Source of the DNA: Aricia agestis
Lineage: Eukaryota > Arthropoda > Insecta > Lepidoptera > Lycaenidae
Reading direction: 5' to 3'
Length of the DNA: 64,000 nucleotides
Assembly (NCBI RefSeq): GCF_905147365.1
Contig: NC_056409.1
Span: forward strand, 1,927,001 to 1,991,000
The notes under the pieces were generated by a model. That model had not been told where the DNA came from and made no database searches. It worked only from the letters and a program-made list of their open reading frames with translations. Shown one piece after another: positions 45,975 through 56,657 of this stretch (position 1 is the stretch's first letter; every line of letters starts with the position of its first letter). The position numbers and the translations under genes are program-made.

Positions 45975-47266
45975 CGAGGGCTGCTATTTATGTATCCGGA
46001 ATTAAAAAAAGAAACAAACATATATCATTTAATATGGTTTTATTGTTTTTCAAAATATTCGCCGCGATGATCGACACACTTTTGCATACGCTGGAACCAA
46101 TTTTCATAGCACTTTTTCCATTCTGATTGAGGTATCTCCAAAACGTGCATTTTGAACGCATCAACAGCCTCTTCGCGGCTCGAAAAACGTTGACCACGTA
46201 ATTTGTTCTTCGCGTATGGAAATAAAAAGAAATCGTTAGGTGCCAAATCAGGGCTGTACGGCGGATGACCAGTCAATTCGATCTTTTGACCCTCCAAAAA
46301 CTGAGTTGTTTCAGCTGAGGTGTGACAGCTAGCATTGTCGTGATGTAATATGATTCTGCGTTGTCGGTTGTCCTTTCTTATTTCTTCAAAGACTTCTGGT
46401 AAACAAATGGTCGTATACCATTCAGAATTAACCGTTTTACGATTCTCTAATGGCACTGTAGCCACATGTCCATTAATTCCAAAAAAACAGGCGACCATTT
46501 GCTTCAAAGTACTTTTTGCACGAGTAACTTTTGTTGGTTTCGGCTCATCTTGGAACACCCACACCGTTGACTGTTGTTTAGTTTCGGGGTCATATGCATA
46601 GATCCAAGATTCATCACCTGTGTAGATATTATAAACGGCTTTTGACGTACCACGGTTGTATTTTTTTATCATTTTTTTGCACCAATCGACACGAGACCGT
46701 TTTTGATCGATTGTCAAGTTGTGCGGAATCCAACGCGAACATATTTTTTTTACAGCCAAATGTTCGTGTAATATCTTATGTATGCTCGTCATACTTATGC
46801 CTAAGGACGCCTCTATCTCGCGATAAGTAACATGACGATCACGCATTATTAGTTCCCGCACAGCATCTATATTTTGTGGGACAACAGCTGTTTTTGGGCG
46901 ACCTTCTTTATTTTCATCCGTGAGCATAGACCGCCCACGATTAAACTCACTGTACCAGTGATAAACAGTGGTTTTTGATGGTGCTTCATCTCAAAAAGTT
47001 GCGGTGAGTTGAATAAAGCACTGTTGTTGATTTAGCCCACGCCGAAAATCGTAGTAAATCATTGCACGAAAATGTTCACGCGTTAAATCCATGGCAAATG
47101 AAGACACGCAATTTTCAAAATGACACCACAATGGAAAAATAATTGACAGTCACATGAAACAAAATGTATTCTTCAACCAAAGAGTTATATTTTCAAATGT
47201 TGTAATTACTTTTTAAATATTGTTCTTGTAAGTGGCCAGTTCCGGATACATAAATAGCAGCCCTCG
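45975..47266 (-). mobile_element. nearly intact mariner element
   Basis: Perfect 27-bp terminal inverted repeats (CGAGGGCTGCTATTTATGTA then TCCGGAA) lie at 45975-46001 and 47240-47266, each flanked by a TA duplication (45973-45974 and 47267-47268). Length 1,292 bp is normal for mariner. It carries one transposase gene on the minus strand, intact except for one internal stop. Confidence 0.95.
46040..47092 (-). pseudogene. mariner transposase with a single TGA
   Basis: Cuts and pastes the mariner DNA in the nucleus. Translation from the ATG at 47092 gives MDLTREHFRAMIYYDFRRGL, a helix-turn-helix region, then a TGA at codon 34 (46991-46993) where relatives usually have glycine in 'FGDEAPS'; GGA to TGA is one substitution. 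The frame then runs uninterrupted to EYFEKQ at 46040 (350 codons in all; 295 from the next ATG at 46927). Full-length residues: linker motif WIPHNL at about 120-125, then catalytic D160 (TGDESW), D252 (HHDNASCH) and D287 (APNDFF), spacing DD34D. All three acids are present. A start at 46927 would lack most of the first DNA-binding domain, so this copy is probably inactive. Confidence 0.92.
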
Positions 47267-47268
47267 TA

Positions 47269-48036
47269 ATCTTACGTTGAGTTAGTGCAAGAACCAGTTG
47301 TACTCAGTAGCTGTAGGGCCTGTAGGCACCAAGAAAAATTCTGATAGCGTTATTCAATAATCTATTCAGTACTTAATAAAAATAATCATTACTTACTAGC
47401 TTTTCGAGAAGATTACTTATTGCCAATCCTCTATGGAAAAATACCTTGATGAAAACAATTTAGTTTCTTCTGCAATTTATATACCTAAATTATAAATATT
47501 ATAATAATTTACACTAATAATAATAACTTTTGTGGGAACTTGTGGTTATTGTGGTATAAGATACCTAAAATTACAGCAATGATAATATTATGAGAAATGA
47601 GCTACTACGTTGTTTTCAGAAGGTAAAATTTAAAAATTAAATTAAATACCAGTAAATACAAAAATATAACATAACCATAACACATACACACGATATCACA
47701 ACTTGCTTACTTATCTTTAGAATGATATTATATACTTTGTGTAAGTTTTTATTATACGTAGACTTTGTGCAATTAATTTACATTTTACATAGCTTTAACT
47801 ATTTTTTTACTTCAAAAGTCAGAACTCGGAACACATCTTTAATGGTAAATTAAAAATATCGGGGTACTGCAGTTGTCTCACTGTTTATTGGAGTGTTTTC
47901 GAGGCGCACTAATGAAGCAATCAGGCCACCTTCGGAATCAATGAGCTGCTTTTATCGAGTCACGTTGGCGAGCTCACGTGGCCGGCCAACGAGACGATCG
48001 TCACCACTAATGTACTCCCATATATAAAGTGTATTC
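47269..48036. other. no recognisable gene
   Basis: AT-rich; nothing to report beyond low-complexity A/T stretches. Confidence 0.35.
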
Positions 48037-48447
48037 TTTTTTTTTTTTTTATGAAATAAGGGGGCAAGCGAGCAAACGGGTCACCTGATGGAAAGCAACT
48101 TCCGTCGCCCATGGACACTCGCAGCATCAGAAGAGCTGCAGGTGCGTTGCCGGCCTTTTAAGAGGGAATAGGGTAATAGGGGAGGGTAGAGATGGGAAGG
48201 GAAGGGAAGGGAATAGGGGAGGGGAGGGGAGGGGAGGGAAGGGAATAGGGGCGGGTAGGGAAGGGAATAGGGAAGGGAATAGGGGCGGGTAGGGAAGGGA
48301 ATAGGGTAGGGGATTGGGCCTTCGGTAAACTCACTCACTCGGCGAAACACAGCGTAAGCGCTGTTTCACGCCAGTTTTCTGTGAGAACGTGGTATTTCTC
48401 CGGTCGAGCCGGCCCATTCGTGCCGAAGCATGGCTCTCCCACGTATT
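48037..48447 (-). mobile_element. structured SINE-like retroposon, copy 5, expanded array
   Basis: Same family, longest copy, because the internal GGGAA array has expanded and gained a higher-order unit (GGGAATAGGGGCGGGTAGGG, twice). ATTC on the left and ATTC after CGTATTAA on the right may be the target duplication. On the minus strand the array happens to be open for translation (Pro/Ser/Tyr-rich), but that is an accident of the repeat. Confidence 0.75.
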
Positions 48448-49117
48448 AAATTCATCGTCTCTATTATTATCAACTCCTCCATCTATCGACTCAGGCCATA
48501 AGGTCTTTTCTTAACTGAGTTCTGGGTGTTAATTTAAGGAGAGGCATCAACCTATTGCAGGTTGCAGGTTATTATACTAGATTTGTTCACCATTTGCGTT
48601 TATTAGTTATAAATAGGCTTCACTTTGGGACTGGATGGATAATCATTATTGCAAAGCTGTTTATAGCATGCACAATCCACGTCGATCATGATTCATGGGC
48701 AAACATTGATTGAATGTTTTTATTTCACAGTTTTTACCGACAAGCTCGGTGCATACACTGGTACTACTTTAGCCACTACAAGCACGTAACATAGACAGGT
48801 AAGTGAAGTGACACACTTTGCCGTAACAACCTATCAAGCCTGTATGTACGTACAGTCGGTTACAAAACGAGCCTAACATTAATAATGCCAACGGAATGTA
48901 ACATTCGATCATCGAAATACTAAGGAAACACAAACAGTGAAAAAGTTACACTCTCTTAGTGCGATTGGTATTGCTAAGTTATTTCCCGGCACACCCGGTA
49001 CGTCGTATTCAAAATAATTACGTATTAACAAAATCCCGATTACAACAGTCGTCAACTCGTCACACATGATGCAGATGTTATGGTCTACCGCAGTAGCCTT
49101 TTAGTTTAACCATTTTA
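48448..49117. other. no recognisable gene
   Basis: No coding or RNA signal. Confidence 0.35.
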
Positions 49118-49285
49118 AGGGTTTCGTGCCCAAAGGGTAAAAACGGGACCCTATTACTAAGACTTCGATGTCTGTCTGTCTCCAGGCTGTATCTCAAGAA
49201 CCGCTATAGCTAGACTTCTGAAATTTTCACAGATTATGTATTTCTATTGCTGCCATAACAACAAATAATCACGTTTCATTTGTAT
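49118..49285 (-). mobile_element. GGCCAAGTGCGAG...GGAACCCT repeat, copy D (truncated)
   Basis: Reverse of the 3' part of copy B: AGGGTTTCGTGCCCAAAGGG, AAAACGGGACCCTATTACTA, GTCTGTCTGTCTCCAGGC, then TCAAGAACCGCTATAGCTAG. It lacks the GGCCAAGTGCGAG end. Confidence 0.65.
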
Positions 49286-49532
49286 CGTATTTTCATTCAT
49301 TAATATTATTGAATGTTGATTTTCGTAATTACTTGTGTAATTAATTTATTTCACAAATGTAACGAACATAATAGTTGTTACACAAGCATCAGTGCACAAT
49401 TTTAATTGCTCTCAATTATTTAAATCAATGTTTAATTGGTAAATAATAAGCGTTAGGTCTCTGCTATTTCAAAAGGAATCATGGTGAGAGCTTTTAATAG
49501 TCTTAAATTGTTTAAATGTAACTTTAATAGCA

Positions 49533-49605
49533 ATGTCGATCCTGGCGACACACGACAGGAGATACGGTGGTGGAACGTGTGGTAGGCCAAAGCCCGTTAC
49601 AACTT
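49533..49605. repeat. dispersed GTCGATCCTGG...CCAAAGCCCGT repeat, copy 2
   Basis: AATGTCGATCCTGGCGACAC, then GGTGGTGGAACGTGTGG and TAGGCCAAAGCCCGTT; matches the second half of 40607-40690. Confidence 0.5.
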
Positions 49606-51150
49606 TAAAAGCATTATCCATTCAGCTGATTCAGGTAAGACCACGGAGCTAATACTAAGAGGAGGTGTTGTAATCAAGTTTCCTTATGAAACGACGCGTG
49701 ACAATTTGCGGGGTGAGGGGGTGTCAAGCTCCGCCCACTTCTCAATATTTCATCTATCGGCTAAAAGCCAAACTACTAGCTTAAGTCGATGTTGATGTTA
49801 CTACGTAGTTCAACTATCTTACACTAGATGTCATTTTGTCTTGAATATTATGGGACATACTACGGCCCTGGATATTTTTTACGTTTCAAATAGTTATCAT
49901 AGGTGACGACAGATGGCGGTTTATAAGTAATATCATAATAAAAGCTACTTTATAATCACGGTTTTAGCTACTAAATGTGTTTAAGACTAAGTGTATAACG
50001 GTTTTCAGTATTCAAGTATGATTATTGTAATAAACTTATGTAAAATTATACGCATTTACGTCTGTATTATCTTTCAAAGGTTTGGCCACCTAGTCAAGTA
50101 GTATAATTAACGCTGAAAGCTGAAATGTTCTAGAATTTTTATATTTAAATTACATTTAAAATTATTTCCAAATGAAATGTGATGGTATTTATAATATCAG
50201 AACGTCTGTCTGAGTGTTTTCGACATTGTAAAACACAATACTTTATCCTTTCCTTGTTAAATACGCAAAAAACACCAATTTATTGGGAGTCTCGTTACGT
50301 GTGCACCTGTGTGCACCTGACAAACGCTGAAAGTGTACTGACTTAAGCCCCGCCCACAATGATGACGTCAGGACCTAGTTGAAAATCACAGTGCACAGTT
50401 GCTTAGGCCAGCTCCTCTTTGTATGAGCTCCTTGGGTAAGACGAAGGTTTAACTGAATAACAGATTTTTTTAACCAGCCAACATATAAGTCAATTGAAGC
50501 TAGACATTACAACACGAGCAGTGATACAAAATATACTTAGTAGTAAAACATTTTATCTACGGGCGACTGTATATGAAATCGGGTCACTTGTCTTAGAGAG
50601 CATGTAGCCCTATAAAGTGAGAGCGTGCCCTTACGGCCATCTTGTTCATCGAGCCGGCTCGTGACCCCACATCACACACAATATGACAGACAACTTTAAC
50701 ACGACCTTAAAAAATATTTTGCTCATTGCGATTCATCACCCAAGGCTATTTCTTTGTAGATTGTAGTGAGTAGTGACGGAAAGAGGCCAGTTGTTGCCTA
50801 GAAAAACTACAGCGTTTTTGTTGTTAGTAATCAAGAATCAGTTTTGGATTACCCTGAACTGAAAAACTGACGTAAACATCAATAAACTAGTAAAAATCGG
50901 TAATGAAATCATTTCAGCTCAATAAAAGTCCAACAAACATCGGACGAAAAACAAGTGGCGTCCTGGAAGTTCAGACTCGCTAATGGGAGCCACATTCCTC
51001 CGTAAATCTGCGCAACTGCCAAAAACCTCGGGCCCGATGATTAACTGTTTGTCATAAAGTTGTACGCTAAAAGATTTGTTTGCGATTTATCTGCGCTCCG
51101 CCCGAGCCAAAATCGTAAGCCAAAACGTACTTCGTCCGCTTAGGCTCAGA
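49606..51150. other. no recognisable gene
   Basis: AT-rich overall. TGACGTCA occurs at 50362-50369 without a GC-rich context. No exon recognised. Confidence 0.35.
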
Positions 51151-51678
51151 CAAAAAAACCGGCCAAGTGCGAGTCGGACTCGCGCACCGAGGGTTCCGAC
51201 AGCTTAAAGGTATTATAGACCTGAGTATTTGGTATGAATTTCAATTTAATACCTCTACGCGTTTATGAGGAAATGGGTAGTAAGTTTAAAATTATTAAAA
51301 AAATATATATTATGTGATGTAACTAAAAATTTATGGTTTTCGTAATTTTTCCTTTATCTATGCTATAAGACGTTGCTTCGTACCAAATTTCAAGATTCTG
51401 AGTTCACGGGAAGCACCCTGTAGGTTTTGATTCCCTTGCAAGTGTCGAAAATTTGCGGCATAAACGGCTGTATCTTTTGATTGCGTTGGCTTAGAAGTTT
51501 GATTTTTTCACAGCTTCAAGGGACAGTAGACTTGAGTAATTGATATAAATTTCAGCTTCATACCTCCACGCGTTCCTGAGAAAAAGGGTCTTGACAGACG
51601 GACGGACGGACAGACGGACAACAAAGTGATCCTATAAGGGTTCCGTTTTTTCCTTTTGAGGTACGGAACCCTAAAAAT
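51151..51678 (+). mobile_element. GGCCAAGTGCGAG...GGAACCCT repeat, copy C
   Basis: Starts AAAACCGGCCAAGTGCGAG and ends GAGGTACGGAACCCTAAAAA with GACGGACGGACGGACAGACG before it. The middle differs from A and B (two versions of GTAGACTTGAGTAATTGAT / TATAGACCTGAGTATTTGGT). Shared ends with variable middles are typical of non-autonomous DNA elements. Confidence 0.75.
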
Positions 51679-52190
51679 TAAACAAAGACCGGTACAGCGA
51701 TTAACCGGTATTTATCCCAAATTGCTCGACTGGCAAGCGGCAACAGAATGCAAGGTTTCGAAAATGTGTTGCAGAGACTGAATGCACCTTCGATTCACTT
51801 CAAGGCGAGAAGTCAGAATTAGGACGGAAGTGTTAAAATTCAATAACACGATCCTACGGCCGCGGTCGGCCGGTAATGATTGGGCAAAACACAATTACAT
51901 CACATGACTAACGACGGCTTCGACCTTTGGAGGAGCAAATACGCAGATGTGGGTGCTTTAAACTATATTGATGTGGTTTGTTATTGTCAACAAAGTTGTT
52001 AACTGACTGGACTGTCATTTGCCAAGGTAAACTATCTAGTATCTACAGTTACGGCCTTAACTTCGACAAAATAACCATAACTTTAAAAGACTGCAAAAAC
52101 TTGTAAAACTTTCGAGGTAATAGAAAACCGACTACCAGGAGCGCAAAAACAGCGAGCAGTTTGGCAGTGTTGTTCTGAGTAGCAAGTAGC
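51679..52190. other. no recognisable gene
   Basis: No coding or structural signal supported. Confidence 0.35.
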
Positions 52191-52194
52191 AACA

Positions 52195-52270
52195 GCGCGA
52201 TTACGTAACGGCGCCGCGGCGGGACGAGGGCGGGGCGCGGGGGACGGGACGGGGTTGATGACCCGCATGG
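52195..52270. promoter_or_regulatory. GC-box-like patch next to TTACGTAA
   Basis: A perfect TTACGTAA (52201-52208; the PAR-bZIP / D-box palindrome) is followed at once by GCGCCGCGGCGGGACGAGGG and GGGGCGGGGCGCGGGGGACG. Such a pairing could be a promoter, but no transcript is evident. Confidence 0.3.
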
Positions 52271-53780
52271 TCCGCCTGCCAATTTGTACATCCCATCACA
52301 AACTGTGCTGCCAGTGTCCCTCAATCTGAACACGTTGAGCTGGAATCCTTGAGGTTAAAAGAAGACTCTCAAAAATTTTAATTTCAGTTTTTCTACCATT
52401 AGGCGTAGGTGAGATATTATACAAAATACAATGAAAAAGTCTAAACAAACAAGCCCGCGAGCGACGCATGTCAGTATCGCAATTGGTTAGGCAACGAATT
52501 CAAAAGTTCAAAGCGACCTTCATATTGTTTACGATTGGTGTTTTATGTTTAGTAAATAAAAATATAACATGCGCTGTTGAAGTTTGTTTTGATACGGTTT
52601 TTAGTTAATTAAACGGGAAACACAAATTCCTACTAGCGTGAACGTAATGAATGTAAATTGCACGCAGAATGCCGATGAGCATTCCTTCCACGAAAGAAAC
52701 GGACACACGTTTAATGTTGTTTATACTTTATTGCATAAACACGTCCTCTCAGCACAAAAATGTGTTTTGTTCCTGGGCTGCCGCTGCACGTCCGCCTGCA
52801 CCCTCTGTATTCTGTAATGTGTGTAATGTAGCGGATCTCAAACTACTCATAACCGGCATGGTACTGTGTCATTTACCACCATTTTTCTAAGAGGAGTTCA
52901 TTGGAGGAAAAAGAAAAAATAAGAAACTTAGAAATGCGATATTTTCTTGGTTGTAATTAGCTGGATTTTAGTAGAGTACCTACCTATAAAAGGTTAGGTT
53001 ATAGGTAGGTACTCTACTAAAAAATTTAAAGAAACGGACAAACCACGGCAAGTACGCGGTAATCGCCCGCGCCAGTAGGTTATAGGTAATCGGTAGTAGC
53101 CAATTGAAACCTACCGAGGAAAGCCTTGGATCAGGTACCTATTTCCAGCTTCCAAGTTTCAACCTCAAACATTTTCTTTTCCTGGTCTAAGATAACGTGA
53201 ACTTGGCACCAGCTTACGAACCTAAAATAAAAGTCAAAACTCAAAAATTTAACGAGTCGCTGGACAAGTTTGAATAAACAAGTTACAATATCCCACAAGA
53301 TAAACGTAAGCTGCAAAAATATTATAAAGCTGCTCGGAGCCGCCCGTCCCCAGAAAATCACGCTTGACGCCAAAACAAGTAACACAGCGGACAAGGTAGC
53401 AAGTTCCATTAAGAAATCGGTTAAAAAGTTGCTTTAATTTGGACCGACATTAAACCAGACAAAATTGTAGCGAGTTGGCAACGTCGACACTTGCATGCAC
53501 GTAGCAGCTCCGAGGCAAACAAAATGTTGCGTCACGGCCCACCCGACCGATATGCTCTACCGCTCACAAAATAGAGTTCACGTTGCCACACCCACCTCGA
53601 GCCGTCCAAAATCCAGCACGATTTAGACGTTCGACTACAATAAAAAATAATTTCACGCAACTACGCATTACACTTTCAAAGCAGCCTTCGGAGATTTTAA
53701 AGGTTTTTTCGAGAATCGGACTTTCAAATCGCGGGTGGCATTTTGCGAGTTGCGACATTTCGATTCGAGCGGGGCGACCT
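52271..53780. other. no recognisable gene
   Basis: Contains the perfect hairpin at 52966-53022. Other reading frames (53131-53409, 53564-53845, minus) show no domain I recognise. Confidence 0.35.
52966..53022. repeat. perfect 24-bp hairpin
   Basis: Arms 52966-52989 and 52999-53022 are exact reverse complements (TTTTAGTAGAGTACCTACC then TATAA) with a 9-nt loop AAGGTTAGG. The size is close to that of a microRNA precursor, but the perfect pairing and symmetrical ends fit a small foldback element better. Confidence 0.8.
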
Positions 53781-54017
53781 TTTATATAAATCCTTACGTC
53801 CACGTGACGTGCCTGGAGAGTCCCACCGCGCCGTGCCGGCGTCACGCGGTCACGTTACTCCGCCACGGGCCCACGTGACAGGAGCGCTCATTACGTCGGC
53901 CTCTGTTGAATCGGAAAACGTGCTCCGTATCGGGACGCCTTACAAAATGTAGAATAAATTGGCGCACGTTTACCATGTATCTGGGGTCCGGCGCGGCGGC
54001 CGCTGGCGGGACACGTG
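53781..54017 (+). promoter_or_regulatory. GC-rich patch with TATA-like box and three CACGTG E-boxes
   Basis: TTTATATAAAT (53781-53791) is followed by CACGTG at 53801-53806, 53872-53877 and 54012-54017, in DNA otherwise rich in CG (GGCGCGGCGGCCGCTGGCGG). CACGTG is the core of many bHLH sites. A promoter reading to the right is possible; no downstream exon is recognisable before the Helitron at 54135. Confidence 0.3.
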
Positions 54018-54134
54018 ATCTAGAATAAATATGTTAAAATATTGATCTTTGGACGTAGGTTTTGGGTCAGTTCTCGATAGTTCTGGAACTACTACAATCT
54101 GCATGAGTTGATGCAAGCCAATGCAATCTATACT

Positions 54135-55439
54135 TCTATACTATATAATATTATATAATATATAATTAATATTATAAATGCGAAAGTATCTCTGTCCGTC
54201 TGTCTTACTGTCTCGCTTTCACGCAAAAACTACTGAACCGATAGTAATGAAATTTTGTACACAGATAGTCTAAAGCCTGAGAAAGGACATAGGCTACTTT
54301 TTAACTGGAAAAAGGGGTTGTAAGGGGGTGAAAATGCTTAATTTGGTCAAATTAACTTAGTTCCAAAAACTCAAAACAGATGGCGCCAAGAGTCCCCTAG
54401 ATCGCGCTATTGCTTGCTCATACGTATTTCTATAAGAGGTGGTACCATGTTGAACTAGGTTTTTCGATTCTTTCGATTGTTATACACGTTATTAACTAAT
54501 AACTCACCTACCAACTTAGATATCAAATTCAAAAACAACAGCGCCAAAACTACTGAACCGATTGTAATGAAATTTTGTACACAGATAGTCTAAAGCCTGA
54601 GAAAGGACACAGGCTACTTTTTAACTGGAAAAAGGAGTTGTAAGGGGGTGAAAATGCGTAAATTTGGTTAAATTAACTTAGTTCCAAAAACTCAAAAACA
54701 GATGGCGCCAAGAGTCCCCTAGATCGCGCTATTGCTTGCTCATGCGTATTTCTATAAGAGGTGGTACCATGTTAAGGTATGTTTTACGATTCTTTCGATT
54801 GTTATACACGTTATTAACTAATAACTCACCTACCAACTTAGATATCAAATTCAAAAACAACAGCGCCAAAACTACTGAACCGATTGTAATGAAATTTTGT
54901 ACACAGATAGTCTAAAGCCTGAGAAAGGACATAGGCTACTTCTTACTGGAAAAAGGGTTTGTAAGGGGGTGTTTAGGCGTAAATTTGTTCAAATTAAGTT
55001 AGTTCCAAAAACTGGAACAGATGGCGCCAAGAGTCGCCTAGATCGCGCTATCGCTTGCTCATATTATGTATTTCTATAAGAGGTGGTACCATGTTGAGTT
55101 AATATTTCGATTGTTATACATGTTATTAATTAACTCACGTACCAATATAGATATCAGAAACAACAGTCTACCAATAATAAATACTAAATAGTTTATGGGC
55201 ATTGGGCAAAGCTAAAGTTGTGTAATGCATTATGCAGCTAAGTTGTGTAGCGCTAAATAAGCTTTAGGTATAAAAAAGTTTAATTAAAAAAAAAAACATA
55301 TTATGTGCACACTACACGGCTGTTTTGGGTATTTTGATTAAGGGGTACCAGGGTTTTAAAAAGCTTTTGACACTAATTTTATTGACACCGCGCGCTATAA
55401 ACTGAAGTCCACGCGGACGAAGTCGCGGGCAACAGCTAG
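54135..55439 (+). mobile_element. Helitron (Lep1-like) with ~320-bp internal tandem repeats
   Basis: The 5' side reads ATTAATATTATAAATGCGAA then TCTCTGTCCGTCTGTC; the 3' end is GGACGAAGTCGCGGGCAACA then GCTAG before T, the canonical lepidopteran Helitron end. Inside, a unit beginning AACTACTGAACCGATWGTAA occurs three times, at about 54228, 54548 and 54870 (period 320-322 bp). Each carries AAAGCCTGAGAAAGGACA, GATGGCGCCAAGAGTC and AAGAGGTGGTACCATGTT. Non-coding. The exact 5' edge is uncertain because of AT repeats. Confidence 0.75.
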
Positions 55440-56307
55440 TAATGAATAAAGTTTCGTTTGAGGCATAAACTCTATCTCTAGTCTTCGACTCTAGCTCTAC
55501 TAATAATTTGACTCTACGTCTACGATTTCATTCCAATTCTAGTATCCAACTCAAATACCTTTTAACCTATAACTGTACTATTACTCTACTAATTATTATT
55601 AATAATTCACCTAATTACATTTTCGAAAAAAATTGACAATATTATATTTTAAAATCAAATCTGATAAGTGATAATGGACCCCCTCTAAAAGATAATGAAG
55701 CTCTCTTTCAGTTTGCAAAGGTTAAATACATGTTAGAAACATGTATTTAACCTTTGAGAGCAAGTTTTTATTCTCGGAAATTTATTTTTGTGAAGTTCAT
55801 TTAATGAAATTATTTATAAATGAAAAAAAAACATTTTTTTTAATTTGATATCAGAGAAGATATCTGCTAGTGTCCAAAACAGAGTGGCTACCATTTTCGT
55901 GTTGTTTATTTAGGTGACCACAACACAAAGATAATAAAAACAACCTTTTAAAACATCAGCCATCAGAGAGTCGGGAGCAAGTCATTATATAGCTTTGTGT
56001 AGCTGTTTTGTTAGGATATCCATCCTATTGTTGAGGAAACTAGTGTGTAAAAGTGAAATTGTTACAACAATGGACCCACTAGGTATTATGTTTCGTACAC
56101 CACCACCCAGCGACGGCGGAGTGCGACAATTTCGATGGCTTCGCAAGTCGCAAGTCGCAACAGAACACTTTCGAAACTGGCCCAGATGTCGGTAACGGTA
56201 AGCCAGCACGCGACAGATGCCGCGGTCTACCCGGGGACCAGGACTATTTGAATTTGGGTGAATTTTTTAATAGAAGAAATTCGAGCTACAAAAAAGATAT
56301 TCCTGGA
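55440..56307. other. no recognisable gene
   Basis: Holds a perfect 18-bp hairpin at 55716-55756 and a patch at 56040-56200 open in two frames with no recognisable product. Confidence 0.35.
55716..55756. repeat. perfect 18-bp hairpin
   Basis: CAAAGGTTAAATACATGT and its exact complement around the loop TAGAA. Confidence 0.8.
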
Positions 56308-56657
56308 ACAATGCCTGTATCTCAAGAACCGCTATAGCTAGACTTATGAAATTTTCACAGATTGTGTATATATAATTATTCTGTTGCGCTACAACAACAA
56401 ATACTAAAAACAAAATAATATTAATATTTAATATTATTTATTAATTTAAATAATATTAAATTTATTATCTATTCTAAATATAAAATATCCCATACAACAA
56501 ACGTGATTTTTTGGCCTTTTTTGCTCGCAATCAATAATGATAAGAGGTAGGCACTTGAAATTTTCACAAAGACCCTAAATATATGTGTACTTAACTAATT
56601 AATAATAATATTTAAATAAAATAAATAATTAAGGGGGGCCTCCCATACAAAAAAAAA
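56308..56657 (-). mobile_element. GGCCAAGTGCGAG...GGAACCCT repeat, copy E (truncated)
   Basis: Reverse of the middle of copy B: TATCTCAAGAACCGCTATAG, then AACAAACGTGATTTTTTGGC, then GGGGGGCCTCCCATACAAAA. Both family ends are missing. It runs directly into the decayed mariner. Confidence 0.65.

Noticed and set aside
48081..48350. 89-codon Pro/Ser/Tyr-rich frame
   Set aside because: It is the translated GGGAA array of the SINE; equivalent shorter frames appear in other copies.
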